A DNA stretch of 64,000 nucleotides, taken from NCBI GenBank assembly GCA_947561395.2, contig OX387193.1:4092001-4156000 (forward strand), in the 5' to 3' direction. The stretch is from Buxus sempervirens (Eukaryota; Streptophyta; Magnoliopsida; Buxales; Buxaceae). This document shows positions 11,687 to 24,758 of the stretch, in pieces. The stretch's first letter is position 1; every line of letters begins with the position of its first letter. Position numbers and translations under genes: made by a program. Below the pieces are notes generated by a model. The model did not search any database and was not told the origin of the DNA. It saw only the letters and a program-made list of their open reading frames with translations.

Positions 11687-12800
11687 CTGAAAATACGAGT
11701 ATGCATCACAATTATTAGGTAAAAAGGCACAGTTAATCAAAACATACGTTATGAAAAAAAAGGAAGAAAAAGGCAATAAAAAAGAAGACTTCTGAGGGGT
11801 AACATCTAAGAAGATGAACATAGGTCCAAAATGACAGCTATCCCATCACATCATAAAATCCCAATGAATCCAGCTTTTGTTAAGTATTGTTGTGTACTTT
11901 CAACCTTGACAAAGATGATAACAAGTTGCATTGGAATTTTTTCTAGAATTATTTGGTGTCTATAACTTGGACTTCTTATTATAAATCTTAATTGGATCAG
12001 CGGTTCTTTTGGGCTTCATCACAGGAATATAATTATGAAGATTTTATAAAAAGGGTCCTAAACTTGTGATTTTCGAGGAGACCCTTAGTGGAAGTTACGA
12101 TTTTCTATGGTTAAGAGGTTTTTGGGGATGTGTCATGTTGCTCTATTTGAGGGTATTCCATTGGGGTCTAGAGTACAATCCCATTTGCTATGATCTATAG
12201 GGCTGATGTTTGGGAGCAATTGTGTACCTATAATCTTAATTTGACTATTGCCTTTTTTATTTTATTGTTATTTCCCATACTAAATAAACCATGACGATGT
12301 GAATTACTTTATAACAAGAATTTCATATAAAAAAAGGGTCAAAGATTGGGTTTCATTCACTATCTAAAAACAAATTCCACAAATCCTTCTTGGTTCCAAA
12401 GAAGAGATACATGGCACTTTCACCCAACAACTTTGGAAGGTCCAAGAATTTATTATCTCCCGCTGCAAGAGGGTGTCAATGCTTTAACTTAACATTCCTT
12501 TTGTTGAGAATATATTTGTGCATTTTCCTCCAACTAGTGACTTATCATCTGTATTATGCTGTAAAAATTGTTAATCAAGTATCATTATGAGCATAAAACA
12601 TGTAAAGCTTCATGGCCATTCCATTTTGTAGTTATAGTTATCTGGAATTCATAAGAACAGAAATAAAGATACAAAAAAATCAATCTGTAATGCCAATTTG
12701 ATCATGTCCTAGTAGCATCTCTTCCTAACATGATATCAAATACTTAGTATCCTCGCTGAAAGAGGTAAGAACGTTCGTTGCACAGACATGGTGATATATA
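11687..12800. other. Non-genic stretch upstream of the myosin fragment
   Basis: AT-rich sequence with no supported exon. The small initiator exon expected upstream of the myosin N-terminal exon is not recognisable here, and no repeat ends were found. Confidence 0.5.
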
Positions 12801-12808
12801 TGTGCAAA

Positions 12809-13183
12809 CTATGTTACACGGACTCTTCACAAACCCCCAAAGTACCCGTGTCGACACGACACGACACGGGTACCGGTATGGGATCTATGTCAGATCCTTC
12901 CCCAAAATTTCAGACACGGCACGGCGCTGGTGAGATACATGTCGGAAAGAGAGAGAGGAGAAGAAATAAACAAAGAAGAGAGAGAAAGGGAGTGGAGGAG
13001 GCACAATCGCCCTCCTTTGTTCTTTTGAGAAGAAAAAAAAACGAGAAGAAAGAAGGAAGATGGAGAAGAGTAGAGGAGGGCGACAGTGAGGAGGAGGCCT
13101 ACCTTCGCCCTCCTCTGTTACGCTGAAGAAAAAAATGAAGAAATAAAGGAAAGAGAAAGGGGAGAGGGAGGGAGGACGAAAGG

Positions 13184-13220
<37 letters not shown>

Positions 13221-13702
13221 GAGGAGGAGGAGGAGGCGTACCTGGGTGAGTTCCGTCAAGAGCTCCTTCTTAAGAGAGAGAGCTCTATCGAGAGAAAGGG
13301 GAGAGGGAGGGGTTCTGCCCTCGTTTTATAAAAGACGAAAGAGCTCTTTCGTCTTTTATAAAAAACGAGGGCAGAACCCTCTTTTATAAGTTTACATATA
13401 TATAAAATAAATATTAATATAAAAATAAGGGCATAACATAAGCCTTCTTTGCCCTTATTTTAATAAGTAACATATTTAATATGTACTCCAAACCCCTCTT
13501 TTATAATAAATATAAAAAAAATATTTATGTAAGAGATAAATATATTACTGAAAACCCCTTTTAGCTGAATCCCAGTATCCGTATCCAAAATTTGGACACT
13601 TTTCAACCGAGTCCCTGTATCCTAAATTTTAAGGATTAGACGAATCGGACTCCTAGACATATACCCACACCCGACACCCGTACCCGAGTCCATGTAACAT
13701 AG
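12809..13702. mobile_element. hAT-like MITE, 894 bp
   Basis: Terminal inverted repeats CTATGTTACACGGACTC (left) and, reading inward from the right end, CTATGTTACATGGACTC match at 16 of 17 positions. An exact 8-bp target duplication TGTGCAAA flanks the element (12801-12808 and 13703-13710), as expected for the hAT superfamily. The interior is noncoding: a GA-rich purine tract, an AT-rich block and GTACCCGTGTCG-like subterminal motifs. The ends resemble a MITE family known from many dicots (from memory). Open frames inside are low-complexity artefacts. Confidence 0.88.
13311..13378. repeat. 68-bp near-perfect palindrome inside the MITE
   Basis: The two arms meet at GAGCTC (13341-13346). They are identical except for two extra A bases in the right arm, where TATAAAA is extended. 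The structure could extrude as a cruciform or give a small-RNA-like hairpin if transcribed. Confidence 0.85.
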
Positions 13703-13993
13703 TGTGCAAACCAAGTGCACTCCTCACTATCTATTGTTTATATCGCCTTATTGCCATTAAAAAAATCCCTTAATTGTTTTGCACTGGCAAAGTGATCAGC
13801 CCATATTGCACGTCTTCAACATTTTATGCTATTTAGAGAAAACTGAAACTGGTTTTATTAGATACCATCATGGAGATGGGAGTTTGCTTATTTTGATCCT
13901 TCCATGATCAATCATTTATAGAGCTTAAAGCAAACATCCGGATATTCGAAAAGCTAGAGATCAATAAAGATAGGTGATCATTATGGTACTTAC

Positions 13994-14073
13994 CAATAGC
14001 AGCAGGAATATGAGGAATTAAGTACACTGCTCTAGGAATAACAGGGTGCTCTGAATACTTTCCAAGGACTAGG
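13994..14073 (-). other. Exon-like segment, unidentified
   Basis: An 80-nt segment is bounded by a consensus acceptor (CTCCAG) and a strong donor (GTAAGT). One frame is fully open and reads LVLGKYSEHPVIPRAVYLIP before the donor. I do not recognise the protein. It may be a captured exon or chance. Confidence 0.25.
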
Positions 14074-14676
14074 CTGGAGTTTTACATTGGGTACTTCATT
14101 GTTATCATCAGCCATTAACAACACCATTCTAATTAGGTTAGGACTATTGAAGGATATATGAAAAGGACATGGATGGCACTTGATCAGAAATAATTTCCAG
14201 ACTAAAGGTTTAATTTTTTATATAATGGAATGTTGGAACAGGATCTATGTTGCTAACCGAAACTAGATTGAACGAGGTATTTCTTTGTTGATGTTTTGGT
14301 CAAAACGGGAAGAACAGTCTGCAGAAGTATCAGATGAAATAAAAAAAAATGCTACATTGGAAAAAAAAATCTTAATACTTTTGTAGGAAGAACATATATG
14401 TTAACAAAATCACCTAGTTCTTAAGAACAAAGCATGAGAAGCATGCAATTTTCGATGTCATTAAATTTCTAATAAATAGAATTCTTGGCAAGATGGTTGA
14501 TATTTAAACCATTTCTAGTGGAAAAATCTTGATAACAGAGCACAGGGAAAGAAAAAACTATGGGATTGCTAGGCCATCAAATTGCAAAATGAAAAAGAGA
14601 TCTAAAATTGCAAAAAGTATGAGTCTCAAAGATGGCCATGAGTGAAAGAATCATTTCTACACTCACGTAACATTAC

Positions 14677-17600
14677 CTTCTGTCTCAAATGAGGAGTTGG
14701 CAACTCAAGTACATGAGCATGCTGTTCTCTTACTTGGTTCCTCTTTGCAATTTCAGCATTTTCCTTGCTAAGGAGGAACCACCGAAACAGTGGAATTGCA
14801 AAAAAAGAGCCAAAATAAATCTGCAGTCATTTTATCACTGAATAAGTGAAAATACAGTACAAGAGATAGAACCATTAATAGAATTAGACATTTTAATAAT
14901 CTTAATAATGCATAAATCAATGCTTGGGAAAATAGGAATTAGTTAGTTGCCCGCAGATTTAAAGTCAACTTGGGGTCTGCAACAGATAGAATTAGAAATT
15001 TTTATCATCTTAATAATGCATAAATCAATGCATGGAAAAATAGGGATTAGTTAGTTGTCCGCAGATTTAAGTCAACTTGGGGTATTTGCAAATCAGTTCC
15101 CAAACAAAACAGTCCATTAAAAGATTTTATTAAAGCAAAATAGCGAAATAATAGATTTTATTTCTGATGATGGAGTTGTATTCTTTTAATAACATATTTT
15201 TGTGCTAATTAGGCTTTCAACCCTTGTGCACACTCATCCACCTCAATAGTCAACCTGCCACAGTAAGTGCATAGGTGGCAAATCAACATTATACAACAGA
15301 TTGAGATCCCAACAGAACATTTGGATCATAATTTTCAAGAATAAAAAAAGTGGGAAAAAAATAATATTCAAGTTAACATGCATCTAGCAGTCAACAATGT
15401 GATTTTCGTTCTTTCCATGAAAACAGAGAAGTTGAATACTTGAAACCAGTGAATACGAAGCATAAATAGACCTTGATTGGCATATTTATCCTGAAAGACA
15501 TCGATTTATTATTGTTATTTTGATGTGAAACATAGGATCACACCTGAAGAGGAGGAAAAATGTCGGAAACAAAAGTTATAAATCCACTTGTTGTAACTGC
15601 GGTATTCCTTTAAAGAACAACAAAAAATCAGCACACGAGTATTAGATAGGTAAAAGATAAGGTGGATTGTGAAGTGAAAGTAAGGGAAATAAAGCATACC
15701 TTAACATTGTACCAAGAACGATAACCCCAGAAAGATTTAGCCCACCCAAACCTATAACCATTGCCCTGAGTTGCTTGTTTTACTGTGAAACACCAGTATT
15801 TTAGTTAAAAAAATTTATACCACTTGGGTAAGAATCTCGATGAAAAAGCAAAAAGGAAAGAAATTTCAAAGAGATTGAAAACCTGAATTGCCATTTCTTC
15901 TCCTTGAAAAACTTTCAACACCTCTAACCCAATCTGCCCATCTTCTCCCAACATATTCCTTCCTTCCACTCCTCTGGGAAGAGGCAGTTCGCTGCAGTGA
16001 TGGAAATCGATACATAATATTCCCTGCATGATCACCCGTTATGCCAGTGAAAATAAGTGTGACGATCCAAAAAAATTTCCTGGATTTTGTTATATTAGAT
16101 GAGCTGTTCAGACGCATGCAAAACATGTAGAACATATGAAAATGATCCATGGGTGACAATCAACTTTGAGTGACCAAACCATACAGGTATTTTCAACCAA
16201 AATAGTGAAACTAAAAGTGCATCTGAACGCACCTCTTCATCTACTTCTGGATGACCATTAAACCATAGAAGAACTGGTACAATGTATGATTCATCATCCT
16301 GGAACCGCCAATAAAAGTATACAAGATTAAAGTTTAATGAGATTCTAAAAGAAAATTAAATGTAATTCACATTAAATTGAACAAAAAGTCTCACTTAGTC
16401 TCTTAGATTTTGGTGTTAAGGATTATCGGGGTTATACAATATGTGGAAAATACATTTTAACCAAATTGAAGAAAATCATAGAAGAAAAGTTTCAGGATTT
16501 GATGCTTTGAAACTGCCACACATAGAAATCAACATAAATTGCATTACATATGAGAAGATTCATGGGATAAATCTTGAATGATGAGGAAAAGCATGGAAGT
16601 AAATATTGTATAATAAATTATCAGGCTCCAAAAATGTAGACTTAAGATTCCTGGTTAAGAGTCTTAAGAAATCAAGAAATAACAATGCAAAAATAAACTA
16701 AAGAGACAAGTGGGAGGATGTAACATTCCGAATTTTAATAACATAAAAAATTTGGATTTTATGGCTAATTAAAATATTTAATTGATGGAAAATTTCAGAA
16801 ATGAAGAAAGAAAAGTATAAGTATAAAAAAAATAGAAATTAAGAGGCAATGAATTGTTATAAGTGTATATTGGTTAATTGAGTTCATTGGCTGGGTTTTT
16901 AGTGGGTCCGTAGTGTGGCTAGCATGTAATCAAATCAAGTTCAATGGTGTGTATTAAGTTACTAAAGATGCTGGTGTAGGATTCTTTATGGAGTGCCATA
17001 GTAGGGAATTGGGAATTAAGTTGCCTGTAGGTTATAAATAGGAGAAGAATTCAGTCGTGAGTTGGTTTTGGACATTGAGTAGCTGAACTGAGATCTGAGA
17101 GTGGAAAAGGAGAAGCTAGGGTTCTGGAGCTGATTTGGAGAAGTTGCTGGAGATTGAAGAGTTTTGTAGTGTTCATTGGTGGCTGTAGAGAGGAGGTGTA
17201 AATCAATGGCAGCAGCAACTGCCGGTTGGTTTAGGAGCAGAATTTCTGCCAATTTGAGACTAACTCAGGTAAGATTTGTGTAAGTAGGTTTTATTTCGTT
17301 GAGTTTTATTAGAGAATTCAGATCTGACCAGATTTGATCTGGAATTTGAATCTCTGCAGAAACCTGTTTGTAAGTTCATTTCGGATGGCAATTGTGTAGA
17401 GAATTTGGGAGGAATTAGGAGGTTCTGATCTGTGGTTAGCTTCCAAGCAGGTGAGTAGCACAATTTCAAGTTGAATTGAATGGTTTAAATTGAAATGTTA
17501 GTATAGTTTAATCACAATAATCTGCCGTACTCTGTTTCTGAAAATTCTGGCGCCCAGTTCTGGTCAGCAGCAAATTTTTGTTTCAATTAAATTTTTAAGG

Positions 17601-20600
17601 CATGATTGTTGGTTGATTAGATGAGTTTTGAGTTTCTGGAGATGAAATAATGAGAAAATCCGAGTGGTTGCATGTACAACTATAATTGTTCTTATTTTAC
17701 TGAAATCTGGTCTAAAATAATGGTTTGTGTGACTGATGATGTGTCAATGGGTTGAAGTGATCAAATTAAATCCAAATAAGGTTATTTAGTTGTTATTAAA
17801 GGATTTTTTTGGTATGGGGACAGCTGAGATGGGATTGGTCTTGAGGTTTTAATTAATGGGAATGGGAGCTTGTGTGAGGTAAAGTTTGAGTGCTTTAAAG
17901 TAATGAAATTGTGTAATCATAAACTGATGCAAAAATCTGTAAGGGCAATGTATACCTGGGTTTAATAAGTGGTTTCTTTAGGAAATTTGGAGTCGCAATG
18001 AGTGCTGGAATGGTAGTGTAGATGAGGTGCTAAGTCTTATTGCATTAGGTGTATGTCTTATAGGTGATAGGTGGGTTTTAGTGTTATGGGAGTTCAAAGT
18101 AAAATGCATATGAGTGTTCTTTAGGTGCTGGGTAATTTGGAAATGCTTGGATAAATAATAAATGAATTTTTCAGTAAGTAAATCAGTTTAGAAGTAGGAA
18201 TTGATGGAATGTACTTACATGAACTTGGGGTTTAATGAAGAAGTTAACCAGGAGTATTAAGGGACTGTTGGTGCATAAGAGAGGCTGGATTGGAGAATGA
18301 TTTGCCGGTGCTAAGGTTTGGAAAATCAGCAATATATCCACAGCCAGAGGTGGCTGTTGCAGAAAAATCAGATTTACTATTCTTAATTTCAAGTTGGTTA
18401 GTTTAGATAATTTAATCAATTGGTATTGATAGAAATAGAAGGTCATTAGCTGATTTATTACAAAAGTGCGTTGGGAGAAGATTCGGTGGAGCATTGGACC
18501 ATGCGCTGAGTGCTGCCTACCTCTTCAGAGGTTGGCGCCCAGCTCTCTTTTCTAGTTTCTTTATTTAGATCTTGTGGTAGTTATAAAATGACAATTAGGG
18601 AGTTCTCTTAGGGAATTTAGATAGGTGTAATTGAAGTATTTTATGTAAAATACAGGTGCTGGAAACTGGGGTTATATTAAGACATTAAGTTTTGAAATCT
18701 AAAAATAGTATTAGTATTAAGTTGAGTGTTTTGTTGAGATCTGAATTTTGTCCAGCTCAATTCCAGTTTATTTCATTTATTTTAAGTGCTGTTAAAACTC
18801 ACATTTTGGGAATTATTTAGGGGTTTGATTAGTAGTTAAATGAAAGGATTTTTAATGAAAACAAAGACCATAAATAGGGATCAGACCTGAGTTTTAATTC
18901 ATGAGATGGGGAATCTGGTTTAGGTAGAGACTGTGTAGTTTATGCAAGCATAGTATATAGGGACTTTCAGCAAGAGGTTAGTGTGCATTTGAACTTAATT
19001 AGGGACTAAATGAGAAGGCATAATTAGGAGTAAACTGATATACTTGGGATAAACAGGAGGAGCTGAAATGGAAATATATTTAAGGTATCAAATAAGGAAA
19101 TCAGAAATCTGCAATTGTTAAAAATAATTTCCAGCACATACACATTTTAAATTGTCGAACTTAATTGGGGATCTACTTTAAGGATTATCTAGGGATGATT
19201 AAGTGGGATTTGTGTAAATCTTGGGTTGCTGAAACAAGTGTATAAATAAAGAGTTTTAGCCAAATGAGCATAGTGAATATGTTAGATGCGGTATGGGTGA
19301 GTTAGGAGCATTGGAGTTTCAAAGTAAAGAGTATATGAAGGTCTCTTTTAGGTTTAGATCAAATCTGGGGTTACTTGGGAATATACTAGAGAATAATTAC
19401 AGAGTTTAAACTAAATAAAAAGGTAGAAAGCTGTGGGTCTTATATAATTGAATTAGAAAGTTTTAATAGAAGGTATCAATAGCCTATTATTAAATAAGTG
19501 AACTAAGGTCCTGTTCATAGTAAAAATCTTCAGCTTGGGTTTTTAATTGAGTAAACACATTTAAATTGGATAAGAAGTTTTAAATATGAGATTTTGCACT
19601 CGAAGTTGCCAGTTTAGCTGAGATAGACAGTTTTAGTAAACTTTGAACTATAAAAGGGACTTGTATGCAAAATTATGGAAAATAGATTTTTAACAAATTA
19701 TTTTGTTTTAAAATGATTATTCGGACTAAAGTTCTGACTTTGCGAATACGATTGAACCTTTATTATTATCACTAAATTTGCATCGCGAATTAGATGGGAT
19801 TGCCATGGTTATGGAATCTTTACATCGAACCGGTTTATGCGGATTCTACGAAAAGAGGATTTTAAATTGATTATGAATGTTTGGTTTTCTAGTTTGGATT
19901 TGGTTTTCTTTCATGTACTTGGAGAGACGGTTTGAGATTCCTCCGTGTATCTCGGAGATGCCCCGTGTATCTCGGGATGTTCTTATTTCCGTGTATCTCG
20001 GAGATGCCCCGTATAGCTCGGGATGATATGATTGAGATTGAGATGAGTTGTGCTTACTGGATTTCTGTGTTGGTTTTGGTTTTAGTTCTAGTGGGCATAG
20101 CTCGATATGGATCCATGTTAGGAGCTAGTTAGTGAAAAGGATTGTTCTTTGCTAGTTGTAATACTTTGTTCACGTACGCGTTTCCACTGTGTACTCAGTG
20201 AGGCCTGATCGTGTACTCGGCTGGCTGCGGCTATCCCTCATTTTATCGTGTACTCGGACTGTGACTGGATTAGTATATGCCAACCCAACACTGTACTGGG
20301 TGGGTTCTCCCGCAATAAGACGATGATCATGTACTTGGCATATCGCACCTAAGCCGGGAGGTGGCATAGTGGACATTGGCATTACTCTAGTTAAAGGCAG
20401 TCTTATTTCATGAGTCCTGCTGTGACTTATGAACTACTGATTTGATGTTATAGATTGTTGCTTATGTTGGATTATTCCTGTTATCTTGTACTGATCGATG
20501 GTTACCGTTGGATTACTCGGATTATTCATAACTGATTTGTTATCACTACGGTTGCATGATTTAAAACTGTATCATATTTTAGAATTGTCAAATTGTATTT

Positions 20601-21270
20601 GAGCATGCATGTGCTGCTTACTGGGATATTCGTATCTCATTCTTTTCCGTTTTGTTTTGTTTTCAGACTCTGGTAAGGACAGCATCAGCGGGTATAGGCT
20701 TGGTTAATGTGAGTTAGCCTCGATTATGCTATTTTATATGGAAGCTTGGGGTATAGTGCACTCTGATTTTATAGTTATTGTTTAACTCATGTTTTTCCTT
20801 CACTCTGATTTGCTATCCTGGGTTATATAATAACCTTCGGAGATAAGTTACGGTTTTACCTACGTAACTTGGATCCGGGGCGTTACAGAGGAGCTCCAAA
20901 ACTATTAGTTAGGATTCATGTTTCAGAATCAAGAAAAAACAATGTTAATGTAGAGACCTGAGGGGTGGAGATGAATCAACTCAATTGATTATCACAGTCA
21001 ATGGGTAAATTATATTTCGGTAAAGAATGCCCATCCACTAAAAATCTTATAAAAAGCCAAAAAATTGTTCCAATTTAGTCTTACACTAGCCTCACTAAAC
21101 AAAATACTAAAGTTTCAAAAAAACAAGCAATTGAATTCAAAAGGAAAAAGACAAGTTTTTCTATTGAAGCACGAAAATACCACAGAATCCTCTGCTGGCA
21201 ATACATCAAGAAATGGAGCAAGCTCTTCTGCTGTGACAACAGGCCCGTTTGTAGCTATGTTTTGTCCAAT
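14677..21270 (-). pseudogene. At5g03900-type plastid-associated protein gene fragment, frameshifted
   Basis: Six consecutive exons: 21270-21181, 16298-16233, 16023-15883, 15782-15700, 15607-15544, 14820-14677. They carry VTAEELAPFLDV, ESYIVPVLLWFNG, MYRFPSLQRTASS and FFAIPLFRWF. These match, from memory, the Arabidopsis At5g03900 family (annotated as iron-sulfur-assembly-like and predicted plastid membrane-associated; its real role is unclear to me). Two lesions break the frame: one T missing from a T-run near 15912, so the FFKEKKWQF segment is out of frame, and about 4 bp missing in exon 15782-15700 at the SER/RAM position. The N-terminal exons (transit peptide and first domain) and the last exon are not found. 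Splice phases otherwise agree across the 4.9-kb first intron that houses the solo LTR. Confidence 0.65.
16719..20887. mobile_element. Solo LTR or non-autonomous LTR element, 4,169 bp
   Basis: The element starts TGTAACATTCCG and ends GGGGCGTTACA, giving the TG...CA ends of an LTR. It is flanked by an exact 5-bp target duplication GAGGA (16714-16718 and 20888-20892). No gag or pol domain, no polypurine tract/primer site pair and no second copy of the termini were seen, so a solo LTR of a large-LTR Ty3/gypsy element is the simplest reading. It lies within an intron of the At5g03900-type pseudogene. A GC-richer block with repeats of CCGTGTATCTCGG(AGATG) lies at about 19943-20030. Confidence 0.82.
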
Positions 21271-21699
21271 CTGCAATGATAATGGAAAGGAATAATTAAT
21301 TATTTCCTTACACAGCAAGCGACAAACCTTTTTTTTTGTGGCCAAATAAATTATTATTTATTCTTCTTTATCATTGGGATATTCTCCAAACACTCATTTT
21401 ATGATTATCACTGAAAACAAGAATAGGAGAAAAGCCATGTTGCATGGAGTCTTTTGAAAATGTAAAGTTGCTATGTCATACTTAGATTCTGACCATATAG
21501 GTTGCTAATATCTTTAATGGAATTAAGCTCCATTACTACCTGTTTATAAGACGTTGTATTCGACAGAAGTAGCTGCCGAATTTCATAATAGTTTTACAGC
21601 TTTCAAAATAAAAGAGGTTACATCAAGGATATGCCTCTTACCACCTAGCAAAAGTGTTCGGGTTGAAACTTGGTATAAAAGAGGGACCATACAGACCAG

Positions 21700-21995
21700 A
21701 TGGGTAATTGAGGTCTAAGAAGTGGAGGATTATGGGACTGAGCAGGGATGGAATCATCATTTATAGCCTCTTATTTTATGCAGTAATATGACATGTCTGG
21801 CTAGAGCGGACTCTAGGATTTTTCAGGATGTGAGGAGATTGGTGGATCGGGTTTTCGATATGATTATGTTCATGGTTGCATCATGGGCATTAGTCTTTCC
21901 TGAGTTCCACGGGCTTGCCTTGTCAGAGATATTGGGTGAATGGCACGGATGGTGCCATTTGGACCCTGCGTTGAGGGGGCGATTGCCGAGCTGAT
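21700..21995 (+). mobile_element. Possible LINE 3' remnant
   Basis: A 68-codon open frame at 21788-21994 reads SRIFQDVRR, then FMVASWALVFPEFHG. This resembles the region after the reverse transcriptase in plant L1-like LINEs. There is no recognisable catalytic motif, so the call is weak. Confidence 0.3.
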
Positions 21996-24073
21996 TGGAT
22001 CCAAATTAGGATGGATATTGAATATTTTCTTTATCTTCTTTTAGGCGTTTTGTGAGTAGTGGAGTTGGTTCAAAATAGTTATTAGGTTTTTTGAAACTAT
22101 TTTCTTCTATCTCTCACTCAATTCCCATCTCATTCGATTTCTCTCACTGTACCTAGTTCTCTCTCGCTCAAATCCAACCTGACAGAGTGGATCTGATCGA
22201 TTGATGCAAAAGCCCTTCATAAAATGTTGTGAGATTTTTGAAGCCATTCTCCTCCATTTGGTCTGTGAGAAACGTGGATTTGGAGTCTCATTCGTCATTT
22301 ACTTCCAACTTTCGGCCGCAGTAGAGCACAGGCAGCCAACAGGTAACCTCCTCACTCTTTATTCCCCCTCTCTCTATGTTTCTGTCTGGACCCAAATTGC
22401 TTTCTATCTATCTCTGTATGGACCCAAATTGCTGCAACATGATGGTTATTTCAGTGGGGATTTCATTTGGTTTGATCTTTGTAGTTATACATGTTAGAAG
22501 ATAATTGTGATTGGGAACAATATTATAAAAAATTATGAAATTTTCTCTGATTGTTGTGTGATTTACAAGTATTTTAAGCTTCTTATTGGTTGCCGAGTCC
22601 TCAGAGTTCGATTTCGTTAGGATTTTCATTTTGACTCGGTTAAATTTTCTCAAACGATCGCAATTTAGGGTTTTGTTTGTGTGTTTTGTGCATATTGTTT
22701 TTCCGAATTAATGTTTTCAGCCATTGATTTCTTAGCTTCCTGTTGTACAAGGAATTTTTTTTAATTTCAATTCTAATTTTGAATTTATTTTTTTTGGCTA
22801 AAAGTTTAAGCCCTTCCATGATTGAAATCCAAGAAATCAAAGTGACAATGAAAAACTACTGTCCCATGAAAAAAAAAATAGGTGTAGGAACAGAGGTGAA
22901 AAAAAATGAGAACTATAATTAATTTATTTTACAAGCGTCGAATTGATTTTCAATGGCAGGTAAGTGAGCCCGAGGACTGGGGCTTCTCAACTGATTGCAA
23001 GAAAGTATTTGTTTACTTCTTTGAGAAACAACAAATGTGAGTATTATTTTTTTTCATCTTATTCAATATTATAGTTAGTGTTGTTATTTTGTTTTCGAGA
23101 TGCTGTATCTTCATTTAATGGTCTGTTTGATAAACTGGGGTTGAATTCGAGAGCAAAATTTTGATTCTAAGAGTTGGAAGTTGTTGAAGGAAAACTATCT
23201 ATAAAATCCCAATAACATGATTCATGACCTACTGAGAACGTGAGTGCTAGAATCGAGTTCTCTTTGAATAATTTTCTTAAAAACTGCGTCCTTCAATCAC
23301 TCAAAACTTAGAACCATATAGCCATAATAAGCTATTGGTACATCAATAAATATCAAAGTTTTCCAGTTCCTATAAACATAAAATAATACATGGAAAAAAA
23401 ATCCTCTTAGTTCTTTGCCCTTCCAAAACTTCCGCTCAAAAGCCCCCTCTCTCTCTCTCACACTCTATCTCTCTCTCTTTCTCTTTGGGATTTATGTAAC
23501 CCAAATTTTCAATATTTAGTTCCCATGAAACTCATATCCTAATATTTTAAAAAATTATAGAATTAATAATATTTTCTTTTAAAAATATTATTATATAAAG
23601 ATTAAGATTTCCAAAAAAAGTGATTATCTATTTATTAAAAATAATTATTAATTTTTAAAATTATAATATTCTTGACATAATTCTAATATAAGGGAATTTT
23701 ATTAGTGCAACTGGCCTCCCAAGTCCCAACCATGGAAGCTAGGGGATGCAATTTGGCGCAATCTCTCTCTATCTCAATTTTTTAAACTTAAAAAATATTG
23801 GCCCTTACTTCATAGGTTGACTTACTGGCCAAACCAAAGAAAAAAAAAGAAAGGTTCAAAGACACTCGTTTAGTTCGATCCGACCGACTCCTAAAATAAA
23901 GACTACAAGAGGCTCTTTTTGGAAAACTTTTCGTCATTTTCTTTTTTTCATGACTAGCCGGGTGCAAAGAGGTAAATGAGAGAACGGCTTTGCAACTGAT
24001 TATTAAGCATTTAAAAAATTAAGACAGTTTTGACTATTATTATACCATTTTATTAATAAATCTCCACAATGAT
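21996..24073. other. Non-genic stretch with CT-rich tracts and one exon-like piece
   Basis: It contains a (CT)n tract at about 23443-23482 and AT-rich spacer. On the plus strand, 22960-23036 is an exon-like segment with acceptor GGCAG and donor GTGAGT. It reads VSEPEDWGFSTDCKKVFVYF in one open frame; I do not recognise the family. The CT-rich 22110-22160 region resembles a 5' UTR. No complete gene is supported. Confidence 0.4.
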
Positions 24074-24758
24074 GTATAAGGGTTGTTTCGGAAAGTCTCA
24101 CATTTTACTTGCTGCTATTCCCAAAGGGATGCCTTGCGTTATATAAATTATAGATTATCGTAGGATCCTCTGAACATTCAAAACCACAAATACCATTTTT
24201 GCTTATTCAAACAAATGTGACAAAATGTCATAAATCCACACGTCCGGTCCTATCCTTCAAATGCACAGAGCATATGTGGAATCACACCAAAAACATCGTC
24301 CTTAAAGCACAGTCTACTCCCAACGAATAAGAGAATATTGCATCATGCGTTATACATTCCTACTTTCAAAATAACAAATCATGCCTTAAAAATGCGGCTT
24401 TTGTCATATTACGTCCATAACACTACTGTAATGTTAAACTTGAAAGACCAAAAAAAAAACCAACATACCCGAAGAGCTTGCATGTGTGACCAGATGTTGG
24501 ACACTGGTGCATCTTTCTATACATCATAATAAGGACATTATATATCCTTTAAACATATACTCCATGTATTTCCAAACATGGAGGAAACAAAATGAATCGA
24601 TCTGAACAGGGAACAAATATGTCCGGAAACAAGCAAAAAAATAAAATTGTATATAATACACAAAAGACAGAGAAATGAGATTATATGCACATGTTTGAAG
24701 GCTGCAGCACATCAAGCCCGAGGGCAAGATTGTTGATGGAATAGTCAGATAATGAACA

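Noticed and set aside
12788..13331. Long overlapping ORFs on both strands
   Set aside because: Low-complexity GA/CT tracts inside the MITE give Arg/Glu- and Leu/Ser-rich frames with no domain.
19932..20382. ORFs inside the solo LTR
   Set aside because: No gag/pol similarity; a GC-rich repeated block simply lacks stops.
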